Below, piece by piece: positions 47,801 through 59,712 of a stretch of 64,000 nt of DNA. The translations under genes and the position numbers were made by a program. The notes beneath the pieces are model-generated. The model was not told where the DNA came from. It saw nothing but the letters and a program-made list of their open reading frames with translations, and searched no databases. Origin of the DNA: Cynocephalus volans (lineage: Eukaryota; Chordata; Mammalia; Dermoptera; Cynocephalidae); the NCBI RefSeq assembly GCF_027409185.1, contig NC_084474.1, forward strand, positions 25,511,382 through 25,575,381, written 5' to 3'. Every line of letters begins with the position of its first letter. Within the stretch, counting starts at the first letter, position 1.

Positions 47801-48811
47801 TTATTCTTCAGGAACCAAACCCAGTACTCCCTTGAGAATTTCTTGTAAGGGTGATCGTGTGGTAGTGAACTCCCGCAGTTTTTGTTTGTCTGAGAAATAT
47901 ACTATTTGCCCTTCATTTTGGAAGAAGAGCCTTGCAGGGTAGAGTATTCTTGGCTGACAATCTCTGTCTTTTAGTATTTTGAATATTTCATCCCATTCCT
48001 TTCTGGCTTTTAGGGTTTGTGATGAAAAGTCTGATGTTAACCTGATTGGGGCTCCCTTATAGGTGATTTGACGCTTCTCTCTTGCAGCTTTTAAGATTCT
48101 CTCTTTGTCTCTGAGTTTTGCCAATTTGACTGTAACATGTCTTGGAGAAGACCTTTTTGGGCTGAATACGTTTGGAGATCGTTGAGCTTCCTGGATCTGA
48201 AGATCTGTGATTTTTCCTATACCTGGGAAGTTTTCTGCCACTATTTTGTTGAATATGTTTTCAATGGAATCTCCATTTTCCTCCCCTTCTGGAATACCCA
48301 TGACTCGGATATTTGAGCGCTTAAGGTTGTCTGATATCTCTCTCAGATTTTCTTCAATGCCTTTGATTATTTTTTTTTTGTCTGCTTGTGTTATTTCAAA
48401 CAGCCCATCTTCAAGTTCAGAGGTTCTCTCTTCAGCTTCCACAAGTCTGCTGGTTAAACTCTCCATTGTGTTTTTTATTTTGCTGAATAACTTCTTCAGT
48501 TTGGCAAGTTCTGCTACGTTTTTTTTCAGGGCATTAATTTCCTTGTACATTTCCTCTTTCAGTTCCTGTATACTTTTCCTCATTTCATCATGATGTCTAG
48601 CTCAGTTTTCTTGTATCTCATTCAGTTTCCTTAGAATTATCACTTGAAATTCCTTGTCAGTCATTTCAAGGGCTTCTTGTTCTTTAGGATCTAGAGCTTG
48701 AGATTTATTATCTTTGGGTGGTGTACTTTCTTGATTTTTCGTATTTCTGGTATCTTTTCTTGGGTGTTTATTAATTGTGGCAGGGGGTTTCACAGTCCAC
48801 AGGTTTGACAC
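47801..48811 (-). pseudogene. L1-A ORF1, interrupted by one nonsense codon
   Basis: Collinear with L1-B ORF1 but with a TGA at 48602-48604 (QEN-stop-ARHHDEM, where L1-B has QENTARHH), at about residue 64 just before the coiled coil. Downstream, 48583-47801 is open for 260 codons with coiled coil, RRM ([15 protein letters not shown]) and C-terminal domain. A three-codon deletion (EKR) relative to L1-B lies in the coiled coil near 48369. It would make at most a truncated or internally initiated protein. Confidence 0.9.
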
Positions 48812-49583
48812 TATTGACTGACTAAGATGTTGCTGTGGTTGCCAATTTGGTATGGCTACCTCAGTGACTACTCAGTTGGCCACTAGTGTCTTGCGTGTGT
48901 GGTTGCCTCAGGTGTTGGTCCTCTCCGTGGCGCCACCTCTCTGGTCAGCTTGGACTCTGCCGGGCTGCTGGGTGACGGGGTGGTACTACAGCGTGTCGCT
49001 CCTGCCACTGCCGCTTCCCCTCGCTGCTGCGGCTGCTGCCGTTCCCACCGCTGCCGCCGCTTCCCCCACTCCCGCTGCTGCTGCTGCTACCTCTAGTGCC
49101 ACTTCCCCCGCTGCTGCCTTGGCGCCGCTACCGCCGGTGCTGCTCATGCCGCTTCTGGCTCCTCCACTGCTGCCACTGCCACCGCTTCCTCTGCTGCTGC
49201 CGTTTCCTACGTGTCCAGAAGCCCCCAATCTGCTTTTTGTTCTCTGTTTCTGCTTTCCTCAGCCCTCTCTCTTCCATCTATAAAGCCAAACTCCTCTGCT
49301 CAGCTCATGGGAACACTCATTCTATTTTACACAGTGATTGCCAGAAACTGGACGCCATCAATAACTCAAATACTTTTGCATGGAAACACAGAAATACAGA
49401 TCGGCACAACTGCACACCTCAGACCACTACCACCACCAAGTTCAGTGTATATTCAATAAGCCAAAACATAGGTCACACGAACGTATGTCTGTACCCAGTT
49501 GACTCTGGTGCCTGCAGCCAGAACACTGCCCTCTCTGAACACACTGCTTCATGCTGGGGGCTCCGAGGCCGCATTGGCCACCT
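48812..49583 (-). promoter_or_regulatory. L1-A 5' UTR, distal part unlike L1-B
   Basis: About 48812-48966 matches the L1-B 5' UTR next to ORF1 (catgctg-free shared block ending 'cttggactctgccgggctg'). Beyond that the two elements are unrelated: L1-A has a GC-rich triplet-like tract (49000-49210) and then a 370-bp unique stretch to the target duplication at 49584. The YY1-type tip of L1-B is absent. It presumably acts as the promoter for L1-A. Confidence 0.75.
49000..49210. repeat. Imperfect GC-rich triplet-like tract (ctg/ccg/ctt)
   Basis: About 210 bp of irregular ctgccg, ctgctg and cttcccc units, pure enough to give long open frames on both strands (Ala/Pro/Leu-rich on plus, Gly/Ser/Ala-rich on minus). 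It lies in the L1-A 5' UTR. Confidence 0.8.
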
Positions 49584-49599
49584 CCTTGCTCATGTCTTG

Positions 49600-51473
49600 A
49601 TTTGTTGACAGGTTTAGGTTTAAGTTTCTCTTACTACAGTATAGGGGCCTGTTTGAGGATGAAATCCGCAGCATGGATAGGAAAACAGCAACAGCCATCT
49701 CCTTGGGGATATTATTGAACCTTCAGTCAACCAGCTTGAAGTTTGTCCAACCTAAGGACTGTCTAGCTATGTAAACCAATATATTTTTATTATTTAAGCT
49801 AGTTACAATTGGATTTTCTGTTACCTGCAATCCCAAGCATTTTAAACAATATGCACATATGGTAGATAATTTGGGAGATAAATGATAGAAAGGTTGGGAT
49901 AACTTTGTTGTGAGGAACTTTATTTTTAAAGTTTGCAGTTTGGATGAATTTATAAAGGCTGACATTGAGAACATTCAGCTAAAAGTAGAAACCTAATATT
50001 TCAACTTTCAAACAGTAAGGATTATCTTTGAAATGAAAAGGGAAAATGAGGCATCAAACATTTATATGAACTTCCTGTATATTAGTAAATAGTTTTAATG
50101 TTTGTTCCTCGGGATTCTCAAAGAAAGCAGACTTGCTATATAAGCAAAATAAGTGCATCTGCGTGCTCATTATTTATATTAATAAACCACATATTAATTA
50201 AAATTGGACAAAGCACTGGTTTATAAACAATATGATCTGATTCCTTCCACAAGTAAGTCATGACTTCCTGTTCAAACAAACAAACATGGACAATAATCTT
50301 GAATAAAATAAAAACTGACCAAGGCAGTCCACTTTATAGAAAAGTAGAAAGTCAAGGTCACATCATTGTCTTGGATACAGATATGCCAGGTCACCCTTCT
50401 GTTCTTGTGGACATGTAGACATCTCCACACTTCTTCTTGTATGTTAATCCCAGGCTCTGCTTATGGTTAGAGGATATATCTTTGGAGTTATTGAGATTCC
50501 TAACATGACCAAATATGCCTTTAGATTTACTTGACAGATTAAAAAGGCAGTAGCTCTGTTTTGTCCTGACAGGAACAAGATGTACTTGAAAGAGAAATTG
50601 AGTTCAGCCTAGAAAAATAAGTTATCGAAAATGAAAGAAGCTCTAAGAGAAATCTAGCATTTAATTATGCTTAATTGTCACTGTGGAAATTACTGTTTAT
50701 AGTATTGTCATTTTAAAGAAGATATTTTCAGAAGTGACATTTTGATTAGGAAAATTTCCTGCTTCCAACATAGTGCATTCTATCATTATTTGGCTCCCTG
50801 GCTGTCAAGCCAGCAAAACTGTTGACAGCTTTTTTAGATTGGTTGAATACAGATCCAAGATGTCTTAGTTCTAGCTGGGGCTTATTGAATGCATCAACAT
50901 TTCATTGACAATAAAAAAAAATTATGCTGCAGTAACTGCTTTTAATTATACATCTTGGTAAATAGATATACATAAGATAGTGATGAGCTCAGCAAATGTT
51001 TTATGAGTACAGACAATTTAGAAAGAAACTCAGGCTTGGAAGAGCTAATATATATAAAAAATGTAGTATATATAATATTAAATTCAAGGCAATTAAGATT
51101 TACAACATATGCATTTGCCTCAGAAGATTCTTTTGGGAAAACATTAACTCCTTTCTATATGTCCAATTATGACCTGAGGCTAAATTCTGAGAGTTCGTAC
51201 TAATAAATTAGGTAATAAATGTAAGCAAAAAACACATCTAGTAAGATAATTTGTTCTAGGGAAAAGAAGTATTTGAAGTGATAGAATTACCATTAAGAAT
51301 ACTAGGGGAAATTGTCATAAAGTAAAGTATGAAGGATTTCAGCTATTTAGTACAAGATAGGTTAATAAAAGTATTTTCATTAATTTTTTCTGAAGTTTTA
51401 AGAAGTGCAATAAAAAGCTTGACTATATGGGCTAGTTTAATTGTTTTATTATCTGAAGGAGGGAGACTAGATT
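49600..51473. other. Unassigned intronic sequence
   Basis: 1.9 kb of AT-rich sequence. No exon, RNA gene or repeat that I can support. Confidence 0.4.
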
Positions 51474-51488
51474 AAGATTCTTTGATAA

Positions 51489-51673
51489 AGGGCCGACCCC
51501 ATGGTGCACTCGGGAGAGTGCGGCGCTGGGAGCGCAGTGACGCTCCCGCCGCGGGTTCGGATCCTATATAGGAATGGCCGATGCGCTCACTGGCTGAGCG
51601 TGGTGCGGGCGACACCAAGCCAAGGGTTGCGATCCCCTTACTGGTCACGAAAAAGACAAAAAAAAAAAAAAAA
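51489..51673 (+). mobile_element. CYN-type dimeric SINE (long form)
   Basis: A complete dimer with first-unit B box 'gggttcggatcctatatagg', second unit 'gctcactggctgagcgtggt', 'ccaagccaagggttgcgatc', 'cttactggtcacg' and a pure 17-A tail region. A perfect 15-bp target duplication (aagattctttgataa) lies at 51474-51488 and 51674-51688. The high CpG content and clean tail suggest a recent insertion. Confidence 0.92.
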
Positions 51674-52059
51674 AAGATTCTTTGATAAGAAGGGGAAACA
51701 ATAAACTTCATGACTCTGTATTCTAAAGCTCTGCTCTAAGTTTAAATATTACAAAGAGCTTCTATATGTTAATCATAGCAGGTTCTAATTAATCCCCTAA
51801 ATGCCTACATCTAATACACAGTCGGTATTATATTTTCAGGTTTGCACATGTTGCTTTTCAAATATTCTGTCATCATTGGAAGACTACCACCATTTATAGC
51901 CTATCTTTAAAATGCCAAAGCATTTAAAATAGGCATATTAAATGGTTACAGACCGAACATGGTATGTGTGTGTTCCATTTCTTTTGAAAATTATTTAAAT
52001 AACTGTTGACTAAAAATAGAAAGTAAAAATAATCAAAAGAAATGTAAGTCCTCTATAAC

Positions 52060-52480
52060 TTCTTCATCAGAAATGCCTTTTGTTAAAATTTTAATACGTA
52101 TTTTCCAGTCTTTTTATGCATATATGTTATTTAACAAAATTGAATCACACTATAGAAACTATTTTCCAACTTGAAAATTTCAATTAGAAACATGTCTCAT
52201 AGAAAAATTCCATTGATGACTTAAGTTTAATGGCATTCCATTGTAAAAATACCTCATAACATATTTAACCCATTTCCTATTTTATTGGGCATTTGTTTTT
52301 TTCTGTCTTGGCAATTATAACCATTGCTATGTTGAATACATATATAGATATAATTACTTCTTAGGGGAAATTCTTGTTGATAGATTTGCTATATAAAAAG
52401 ATGTGTGCAGTTCAAGGCACTTTGCACATTTTGCCTAATTGCTTTCCAGAGAGATTTTTACAGTTTAAAATCTCAGTAGT
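52060..52480 (-). mobile_element. Old L1M 3' fragment, antisense
   Basis: 'ggcattccattgtaaaaata', 'tttaacccatttcctatttt', 'ttggcaattataaccattgc' and 'cctaattgctttccagagag' match the reverse complement of an L1M 3' region. Strongly diverged. Confidence 0.55.
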
Positions 52481-52489
52481 GTCACAGAT

Positions 52490-52620
52490 TACCCCTTTTC
52501 TTTGTATTTTTGCCTCTATTTCCTCATCTGTAAGATAGGAATAATTACAATAACACTATTCTTTCCTACTTTGTAGGCTTGTTGGTCATATAGACTGCAT
52601 TATGTGAAAATGTTTTATAT
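52490..52620 (+). mobile_element. MIR fragment
   Basis: 'ctatttcctcatctgtaag', 'ataggaataattacaataac' and 'ttgtaggcttgttggtcata' fit the MIR core and right part. Confidence 0.5.
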
Positions 52621-52639
52621 CAAGAATTAGGAACTTGAA

Positions 52640-53980
52640 GTTCTGAGGTCCTGATAAGATTTTGCCCAAGAATCTGCAGTTCTCTGTCATCTTACTGTGG
52701 CTCACTCTACCTCTTCTGTGGTTGCTGATTTGTTCCAACTCTCTCCCTCTTTCTCTTTCTCTTTTCCTGAGTTCTGATGTGCTAGACACTGAGCCAATCA
52801 CTTTACATTCAGTACTAAGACAGAGTCTGAAAAGATGCTATTGTGACCCATTCAATAAATCAGCTTATGGGATTGCATCTCTTATTTATCTACTTAATCT
52901 TTAAAGCCCCACATGCCTTATTAGTTGGAAAGGACATAGCTCCCCTCTGAATTTTCTGCCCTGCTCTGTGTAAGGTCTGGGAAAATCCAAAGGGTTTATA
53001 AAGTATAAAGGAGGGAGAAAATCCACCTTTTCATATACTCTGTGTACAAAGGGTTTGACTTATAGTCCATGAGACTTTTCTTCTGAAAGAGGCCATTCTC
53101 TTTGCCTCTGTGTGATTTACCTTACTGGGAAAGACCCCACACATGATTCCAAGGGGTGACCCCATCTGCCCTTCTAACGGAGATTTTTTTTTCTGTAATC
53201 CCATGTGATCTTATAATATCACATAATTTCTGAAAAAGCGTACAACTTTAATTATTAAAAATGTGTATAGGCATAATATCTGGCAGTAAACCCCTGCCAC
53301 TAGGGCATCTGCTTGAGCTGGATGGCAACCATCAAAGAATATCACTTGAGAAAAGTCATCGAGATCTTGAGATCTGAGGCTTGGCCTGGAAAATCCAGGG
53401 AATAACTCTTGATATACTGCATGGGGACCAATCTCTGAAAAAATAACTCACCCCTACCAAAATGCATACTAGTCAGTGGAGGACAGCAAAATGCCAAGTT
53501 TACCTTAAAAAGGAGATTTACAGCTATCTCATGGAGCAGCAGTACTGGTAAGCATGACCAGAAGGCTCTTGTCTGGGAGTCAAGATTTATCAGAGGAAAA
53601 ATAGTATTGAAAAACATTTTATTCTGTAAGAAGTCTTCATTGTTGGTACTGAAAATAGGGAAACAATGTGTTTTCCAGGGTTTTCTATATACATCAGTAG
53701 AGTTATTGAGACTCTGAAGATTCCTTAGAGACACTGATTGGAACAGTGGAGCTAAATGTGCTGATGTTGTGCTGGCATCAGGCTAAGGTGGCCTGATACA
53801 TCAGTCTTGCAAAAGAAATGTTTAGCTTTTCCAAGTAGATAAATACTTCAAAGACTAGTTATTACGGTCTTCTCTCCACTAGGTGGGGCTTGGATAAGCA
53901 CTGCCAGTGTTTGCCTTTTGACTACCTTTTATGCTTCCATAGTTGACCGTCCACTTTCTGGGTGATGAATTTCTCTCTCT
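52640..53980. other. Unassigned intronic sequence
   Basis: No named element. The minus-strand open frame at 53342-53734 (130 codons) has no domain I recognise. Confidence 0.35.
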
Positions 53981-53986
53981 CTCTCT

Positions 53987-54083
53987 TTTTTTTTTTTTTG
54001 GTGACTGGCTGGTATGTGTTTCTGAACCCTTGACCTTGGTGTTAACATTTCACTCTAACCAACAGAGCTAACTGGCCAGCCCT
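53987..54083 (-). mobile_element. tRNA-Ile-derived SINE monomer, antisense
   Basis: Antisense poly-A (T-run) at the left, then 'ggtgactggctggtatgtgt', 'gaacccttgaccttggtgtt' and 'ccaacagagctaactggcca' at the right, the reverse complement of the tRNA-like head. The flanks (aatttctctctc and aaattcctctc) form a probable imperfect target duplication. Confidence 0.8.
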
Positions 54084-54284
54084 AAATTCCTCTCTTTAGA
54101 TTTGTTAAGTGCAGTTGTATAGGTCAGGAAGCCTATTTTGGATGACTTTTCATATCTGTTTTCACCTATTATGTATGTTTTTTCTTGATTTTTGCTTAGG
54201 GACCATCTATTTTTCTCATTTCTAAGTTATTTAGCAGTGTCACATCTTTAAGTTATCCCATTTAATACTTTTAACAATATTATT

Positions 54285-54470
54285 GTTTTTATAATGCCCA
54301 TTTTGCATGTGAAGAATCTTTATGGAGTTGGCATAACTTCCTTAAAGTATGCAGAGCATAAGTGGAGGAAATGATAGGAACTTGAGACATGTCTGAGTCT
54401 AAAGATCAGACTGTGCTATTCAACCACTATGCTGTTTTGCCCTCTGTCTCCTTAGATTCTACACAGTCCG
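54285..54470 (-). mobile_element. MIR, antisense
   Basis: 'ataatgcccattttgcatgtg', 'tcagactgtgctattcaacc' and 'actatgctgttttgccctc' match the reverse-complement MIR order. Confidence 0.65.
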
Positions 54471-54639
54471 ATATAGCATCCATTAGTCACATATGGCTAT
54501 TTAAGTTGTTAAATTAAATTAAATTAAAATGAATTAAAAATCCACTCCTCAGTCTCACTAGCTACATATCAACAGCTCAATAGTAATGTGTGGCCACTGT
54601 GTTGAACACAACAGATCTAGAATATTGCTGTCATTGCAG

Positions 54640-55010
54640 GGCCTTAGATTCAGAGGCATTTCTATTTCCCATGCTCACTGGCTTCCCAACTATTCCATGC
54701 AGTGAGATGCTGTCTTCCCTGAGGCCTGTGACATCTCCCTCTCTTGGTTTTCCTCCAGCCTCTTCAGGCCATATCTTCTCAGTCTCCTTTGGGGACTCCT
54801 TCACCTCCACCAGCTCTTTAATTGTTGAATATTCTCAGAGCTCAGTCCTCAATCCTCTGCCCTTTTCATTTTATGCTTTCTTTTTGTAAAGCTTGTCCAT
54901 GTCTATGATTCGAGTACTTCTATTTGATGACAATTCTGAATTTTATACTTGCACTTCATATCATGTCTTCTGATAGATCTACTTTACATCCTTGCCATTT
55001 GGATCTATTG
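54640..55010 (+). mobile_element. L2/CR1-like LINE coding remnant
   Basis: Pyrimidine-rich plus-strand sequence ('ctccttcacctccaccagct', 'ctcagtcctcaatcctctgc', 'ccttttcattttatgc', 'gatgacaattctgaatttta') resembles the RT-region wording of L2/L3-type LINEs (from the 'ggtgtt...cctcagtcct' block). Frames are decayed. Confidence 0.5.
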
Positions 55011-57229
55011 GCAGTTCCATCTTCCTAGGAAAGGGGGCCCCTCTGGCGAGAGCTAGAAGATAAGACAGCTCTAGTGATCAGAAGAGTGCTGTCTTTCCTT
55101 TTGGCCTAGACATTGGATCTGAATATCTAGGAGGCTATTCAGTGTAGCAGAGGTTAAAGATAGCATCAGACTAATAATTAAGGAAATGTGAAAGACTGGC
55201 AAAAATGTGACTGTCATCCAAGGTCCAGAACATACTTGAAAGTGAAATTATCTGGGGCCATTATTATGACTGTGTTCCTGTTCTTTTTCTTAGTTCTGAG
55301 TCTTTAGTAAAATTTAATTAAAAACTCCGAATTTATTTCAACTGTACTGTATAGAGCACATTAAGGGGAGAACTTTTTGCCTAAATTTGGGCAAGCATAT
55401 TACCTATGAAGTTATGCCCACCATCCCTCCATCCCCCATCCCCTACTTCAAACCCATGTGATGAGAACTATGATAATTTGTGGGCTGCTCTGCATGTCAT
55501 TGTCTTGCTTGTACGGTACAGATACTTTCCATCATGAAATTTTCCTTCCATTGTTAGTATTAAAGTTTCTAGTTTTTATGTGCTTAAAACACATATTCCC
55601 TTCACAGTTGCCTACTGAGAGGAAATATATTTGGGTCTGGAATAGTCAGTCCTCTAAGGTTTCAGGTCCAGTATATACATCTACATCTACAATGTGAGAA
55701 TGATGATTAAGCTTCTAAGTTATCATGTCCTGATTTGTGCTTCAAGCTGTACAGTGTGAACAGTGCACCCTTCTGGGGAAAAAAAAAAAAAAAAAAAAAA
55801 GGAACCCTCCATCCCCCACTGCAGCCCATCCTGATTATTTTAACTTCTGCTGAGAATTGCTCACATCCTTTCTACGGTCACTGGCATCTCCATGAGTATC
55901 TTGTACCAGTGTGCCCAGGAGAATATTCTGGCGCTGACTACGTGCTGAAGAAATATTTGTTGAATGAAAGAATCCTGTTTGCATCATTAAGCAGTCTAAA
56001 TGAGACTGTGTAGCTTCTCAAGTAGGGTGGGAAGAGGAGTATTTTTTCTGTTCCACTAAAAGCAAGGTACAAGACTTTGGGATAGATAGGAGTATATTTT
56101 AAGCAGTCTCGCCTTCAGATGTGTGTCCTATCTAGAAGGAGACATTTAGCCACACTGTCCTTTCTCAGCAGACATAATAGAGAGAGAAGTTTTACCCTTT
56201 TTATAACATGAACAAAAGCTAAATTTTTTAGAGATGGAAATTTGACTTGTTCCATTTTCTGAATCTATTATTTTAAAATTTTGTTTGCGTCTGGAATCAA
56301 TATCAATTTAGAGTCCTTAATCCTCTCCTTTGAAGTTTCAGTAGGTTCTTTAATTATATAGTGAAAAGACAACAGCAAAAACAACGGATTACAACATACA
56401 TTCAATGATTTTTGCCAGTTTAGCGTCCAAAGTACAAAAATATTGCTATTGTCATCAATTTTAGGAAATTTTCTATCTGGCCCAACAACATGTTTGGAAT
56501 GAAGGGCCAACTATGTAGTTTATGGAGCTGGCCTCTGCTTGTGGCTCTATGCTTTTGTTGCCAATATATTGCTTTACTTGTTAAACAAAAGATGACAAGA
56601 TTAATTGGTTAATGGTAAAATGCTGGGATGTATGGTTAAATGTCGCATAACAACAAACATTGTGTGTCTAGGAGGAGAAGAGATGCTCAGTAGGAAGCAA
56701 CCATGTGTTTACTGAACAAGGGCACCATTTGCCCCCTGGTCTTGCTGATCACTGTCAGATTAATAGGTTAAGATTGGTTGTTTAAACACATAACATGCTT
56801 TGACGAGGAAGTTGATTCAGTTGTTATGTATAGACATTACATTATTATTTATTCCACTCAGCCAAAGGTATTGTTCTGTTTCTGCTTATATATTGAAAGA
56901 TTGGAAATGTAGGTTCTAATAATAACAAGATTGAAGAAAGCTCCATGGTGGGAGCAGATGGTGAAATTTTAACAGATGACAGGAGGGAGTGGGATAACTC
57001 AACTTTTATTTTGCTGATACTTTTCTATCAAAGAGGATTACCTTTAAACAACACAAAATAGGGTGTTCTTGATTAAGAAGAAGCTGAAAACCAAGAAATG
57101 GGAAAAATAATGCTATATGCCATTAATGAGTTCAGAGTCTGTTCACCCAGAGTAGTTATATCCTTGTGAATTCAAATAACTTGAATTGTGGTCACAGAAC
57201 CATGATGTATCCTCTTTAATCAATAAGCC
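55011..57229. other. Unassigned intronic sequence with an orphan A-run
   Basis: No named element. A 22-base A-run at 55779-55800 has no SINE or L1 body beside it that I can see. The short stretch 55900-55970 ('aaatatttgttgaatgaaag') may be an L2 tail. Confidence 0.4.
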
Positions 57230-57234
57230 AACAC

Positions 57235-57470
57235 CTACCTACAGTCACTATATGCCCGTCACTTTCCAAGCACTGGGTCTTATGTGATTCCCACAACAAC
57301 CCTATGTGATAATTTTGTTAGCCCCATATTAGTGATAAGGACATTGAGGCACAGAGAGGTTGAGTAGCTTGTCTAAGGTCACACGTTGACCAAGTGGAGG
57401 CAGGGACTCAGACACAAACCCAAGTGCTTTAATACCAGTATCCATGCTCTCAATCCCCACACTACTCTTG
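57235..57470 (-). mobile_element. MIR, antisense, nearly complete
   Basis: 'ccaagcactgggtcttatgt', 'cacaacaaccctatgtgata', 'aaggacattgaggcacagag', 'ttgtctaaggtcacacgttg' and 'actcagacacaaacccaagt' follow the reverse complement of MIR. Confidence 0.88.
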
Positions 57471-58565
57471 CCACTGTAGAACAAAGAAGTGCCAAACACT
57501 GGAGGCAGGAAGAGGATTTTTAATTTTCCAGATAGTAGACTAAGTTTATTCTGGAATCAACAGAAGACAAAATTAATTGATCCATAGTAAAATAATAGAA
57601 CTTGTAATTAAATCTTGAATAATGAGAAATAGTGAGTGGGACATCTGCTCCCTTGAAGCCAGTATGAGTTTATTGAAAATAAATATTCCACACTAGCTTA
57701 ATCTTTCTTTCTGATAGGATACCTGGGCTCGTAGATAAGATCCATGCAGGAAACATAGCTTATCTGAGATTTTTTTTTTTATCTGAGACAACTGGAGCAG
57801 TCTTACATATGTATAGACAGATATGGATAAGATGGGGAAATGTGGACTGAGTGATAGTGCAGTCATTTGGAGCTTATAGAATCACCCTACCCATGAAGAT
57901 GGGTGGGTGATTGTTGTCAGCCTGGAACGTGGTTCCTAGTGACATGCTGGTGCCAGAAAATGTCCTGGTATTTTTACCAAAAATTTAGATGATGAAAGGC
58001 AAGCCTTGTTTCTTCTGACATACATTTAAAAAAATAAAAACAAAAACAAAATCAAAAACAGAGTCTGGAACTTAAAATGAACACTATGAAAACTTCATAA
58101 GGATATATATAAAGTTCAGCATTTAATTTAAAATATTCCAAATGCAATTGCCTTTACTGCAATGGTTAGGATAATAAGAAATGTTTGAAATATTCAGCAA
58201 TATTAAATTTAAGAAGGGAGGCTTAAGGGGAATGTTACATGTCTTCAAATATATGGAAGATTGTTGTATGGCACATGTCTTTATTCTGTACATGATCAGG
58301 AGATAAAGCTAGAATCAATAGGTAAAAACAGCATAAGATAAGATCTTCCTAATTATATTAACTATTTAAAACTCGAATGGGTTATCTTTCCTTCTATAGG
58401 GTCCTATATATCTGTGACATAACAGGCTGGCCTTGTGTAACTGCCAATTCTGTTTAGGTCCATGTTATGATTTGGGAAATGTTAAGGGATTTTCTTCACC
58501 TCCTTTCAGAATACCTTTTACCAGTAAATATTCTACACACCTTTAAATGCCAATGCTGTTTATGA
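57471..58565. other. Unassigned intronic sequence
   Basis: No named element. Confidence 0.4.
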
Positions 58566-58573
58566 CATTAGGG

Positions 58574-58789
58574 CAGGGTTGCTCAACCTCAGCATTGTTG
58601 GCATTTTGGAGCTGATAATTCTTTGTTGTGGGGCTGTCCTGTGCATTGTAGGATGTTTAGCAGCATTGCTGGCCTTTACCTACTACATGCCAGGACTAGT
58701 CCTCATTCAAACACGACAATCCAAAATGTCTCCAGATATTGCTAAATGTGCTCTGAGGGGCAAAAATCCCCTCAGATTGGTAACTACTG
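58574..58789. mobile_element. hAT-Charlie-like non-autonomous DNA transposon, 216 bp
   Basis: The left terminus cagggttgctcaacctcagc and right terminus ggtaactactg form imperfect inverted repeats of the cagtggttctcaacc type. The interior ('gataattctttgttgtgggg', 'ctgtcctgtgcattgtagga', 'tccaaaatgtctccagatat') is characteristic. Flanks cattaggg (58566-58573) and ctttagag (58790-58797) are a decayed 8-bp target duplication, as expected for hAT. The plus-strand open frame at 58579-58848 is entirely this element. Confidence 0.8.
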
Positions 58790-58984
58790 CTTTAGAGAAA
58801 GGCATTAAGATTTTTGTTAAAGTGCAAATGTTAGTAGGAGGTATTTAGAACAGTTACTGGTCACTGATTTGTCATATTGGGCCAGTTGTTCATTTAGGAC
58901 TGTTAGCTATGGCCAGAAGGAATTGAATATAGGACAGGTACAGTTCAGGGAGATGGTATTACAAGAAACACCAGAAGGAAGGTC

Positions 58985-59302
58985 TCCGTTTGTTTGGGTT
59001 GCTGTAGCAAAAGTACCATAAACAACAGAAATTTATTTCTCGTAGTTCTGTAGGCTGGCAAGTCCAAGACCAAGGTCCCGGCAGATTTAGTGTTTGGTGA
59101 GAGGCTGCTTCCTCACAGATGGCCATCTTCTCACCGCTCTCTGGGATCTCTCTTATAAGGATGCTAATCCCATTGATGAGAACTCTGCCCTCGTAACCTA
59201 ATCACCTCCCAAAGGCCCCCATTCCCTAATAGCATGGCATTGAGTATTGGGTTTCAACATAAGAATTTTGGGAGAACACAAGCATGCAGTCTATAGCAGC
59301 TA
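58985..59302 (-). mobile_element. MLT1-like LTR (ERVL-MaLR), antisense
   Basis: 'tgtttgggttgctgtagcaa', 'agtaccataaacaacagaaa', 'tttatttctcgtagttctgt', 'ggctggcaagtccaagacca', 'ctaatcacctcccaaaggcc' and 'gagtattgggtttcaacata' give a reverse-complement MLT1 LTR. Confidence 0.8.
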
Positions 59303-59579
59303 GATACATGGGGTATTTTAGGGGAACTTCAGTCCGGGTGTGATCTCCATTACGTGTCCTCATCAAGCCAGGGAGCAAAAAGTTTCATTTTCCCAGTTAG
59401 CATGTGTCGCAAATGCAGCTACATGTAAAGAGTGCAAGATGAAGAAAATGTCATCTTTGCTTTTGATCCTAACAGGATGAGCTCCTTTTCTAGCCTGAAA
59501 GTTCTTACTTTGTACTTTTCATAGGTTTTTGAAAAATGTTCTTTGTAAAATTTCTCTTCACCCCCAATTTAGTCCCAAG

Positions 59580-59712
59580 TTTATTAGGGCAGAAGTTGTT
59601 CATTTAGTCACAGTGCCTTCCACTTCCTGCTCTGTCTTCACATCTCTCACAGTGTCTTGCTCAGTAGATGCTCCAGAAAATAGTTGTTGCGTGAACAAAT
59701 GAATGAATAAAG
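59580..59712 (+). mobile_element. L2 3'-end fragment
   Basis: 'cagtgtcttgctcagtagat' and 'gctccagaaaatagttgttg' followed by repeated gaatga units match the L2 terminus. Confidence 0.55.

Noticed and set aside
48852..49283. Ala/Pro/Leu-rich 143-codon protein with triplet repeats
   Set aside because: It lies antisense in the L1-A 5' UTR triplet-like tract; the low-complexity frame is an artefact.
58579..58848. 89-codon membrane-like open frame
   Set aside because: It coincides with a complete hAT transposon relic.
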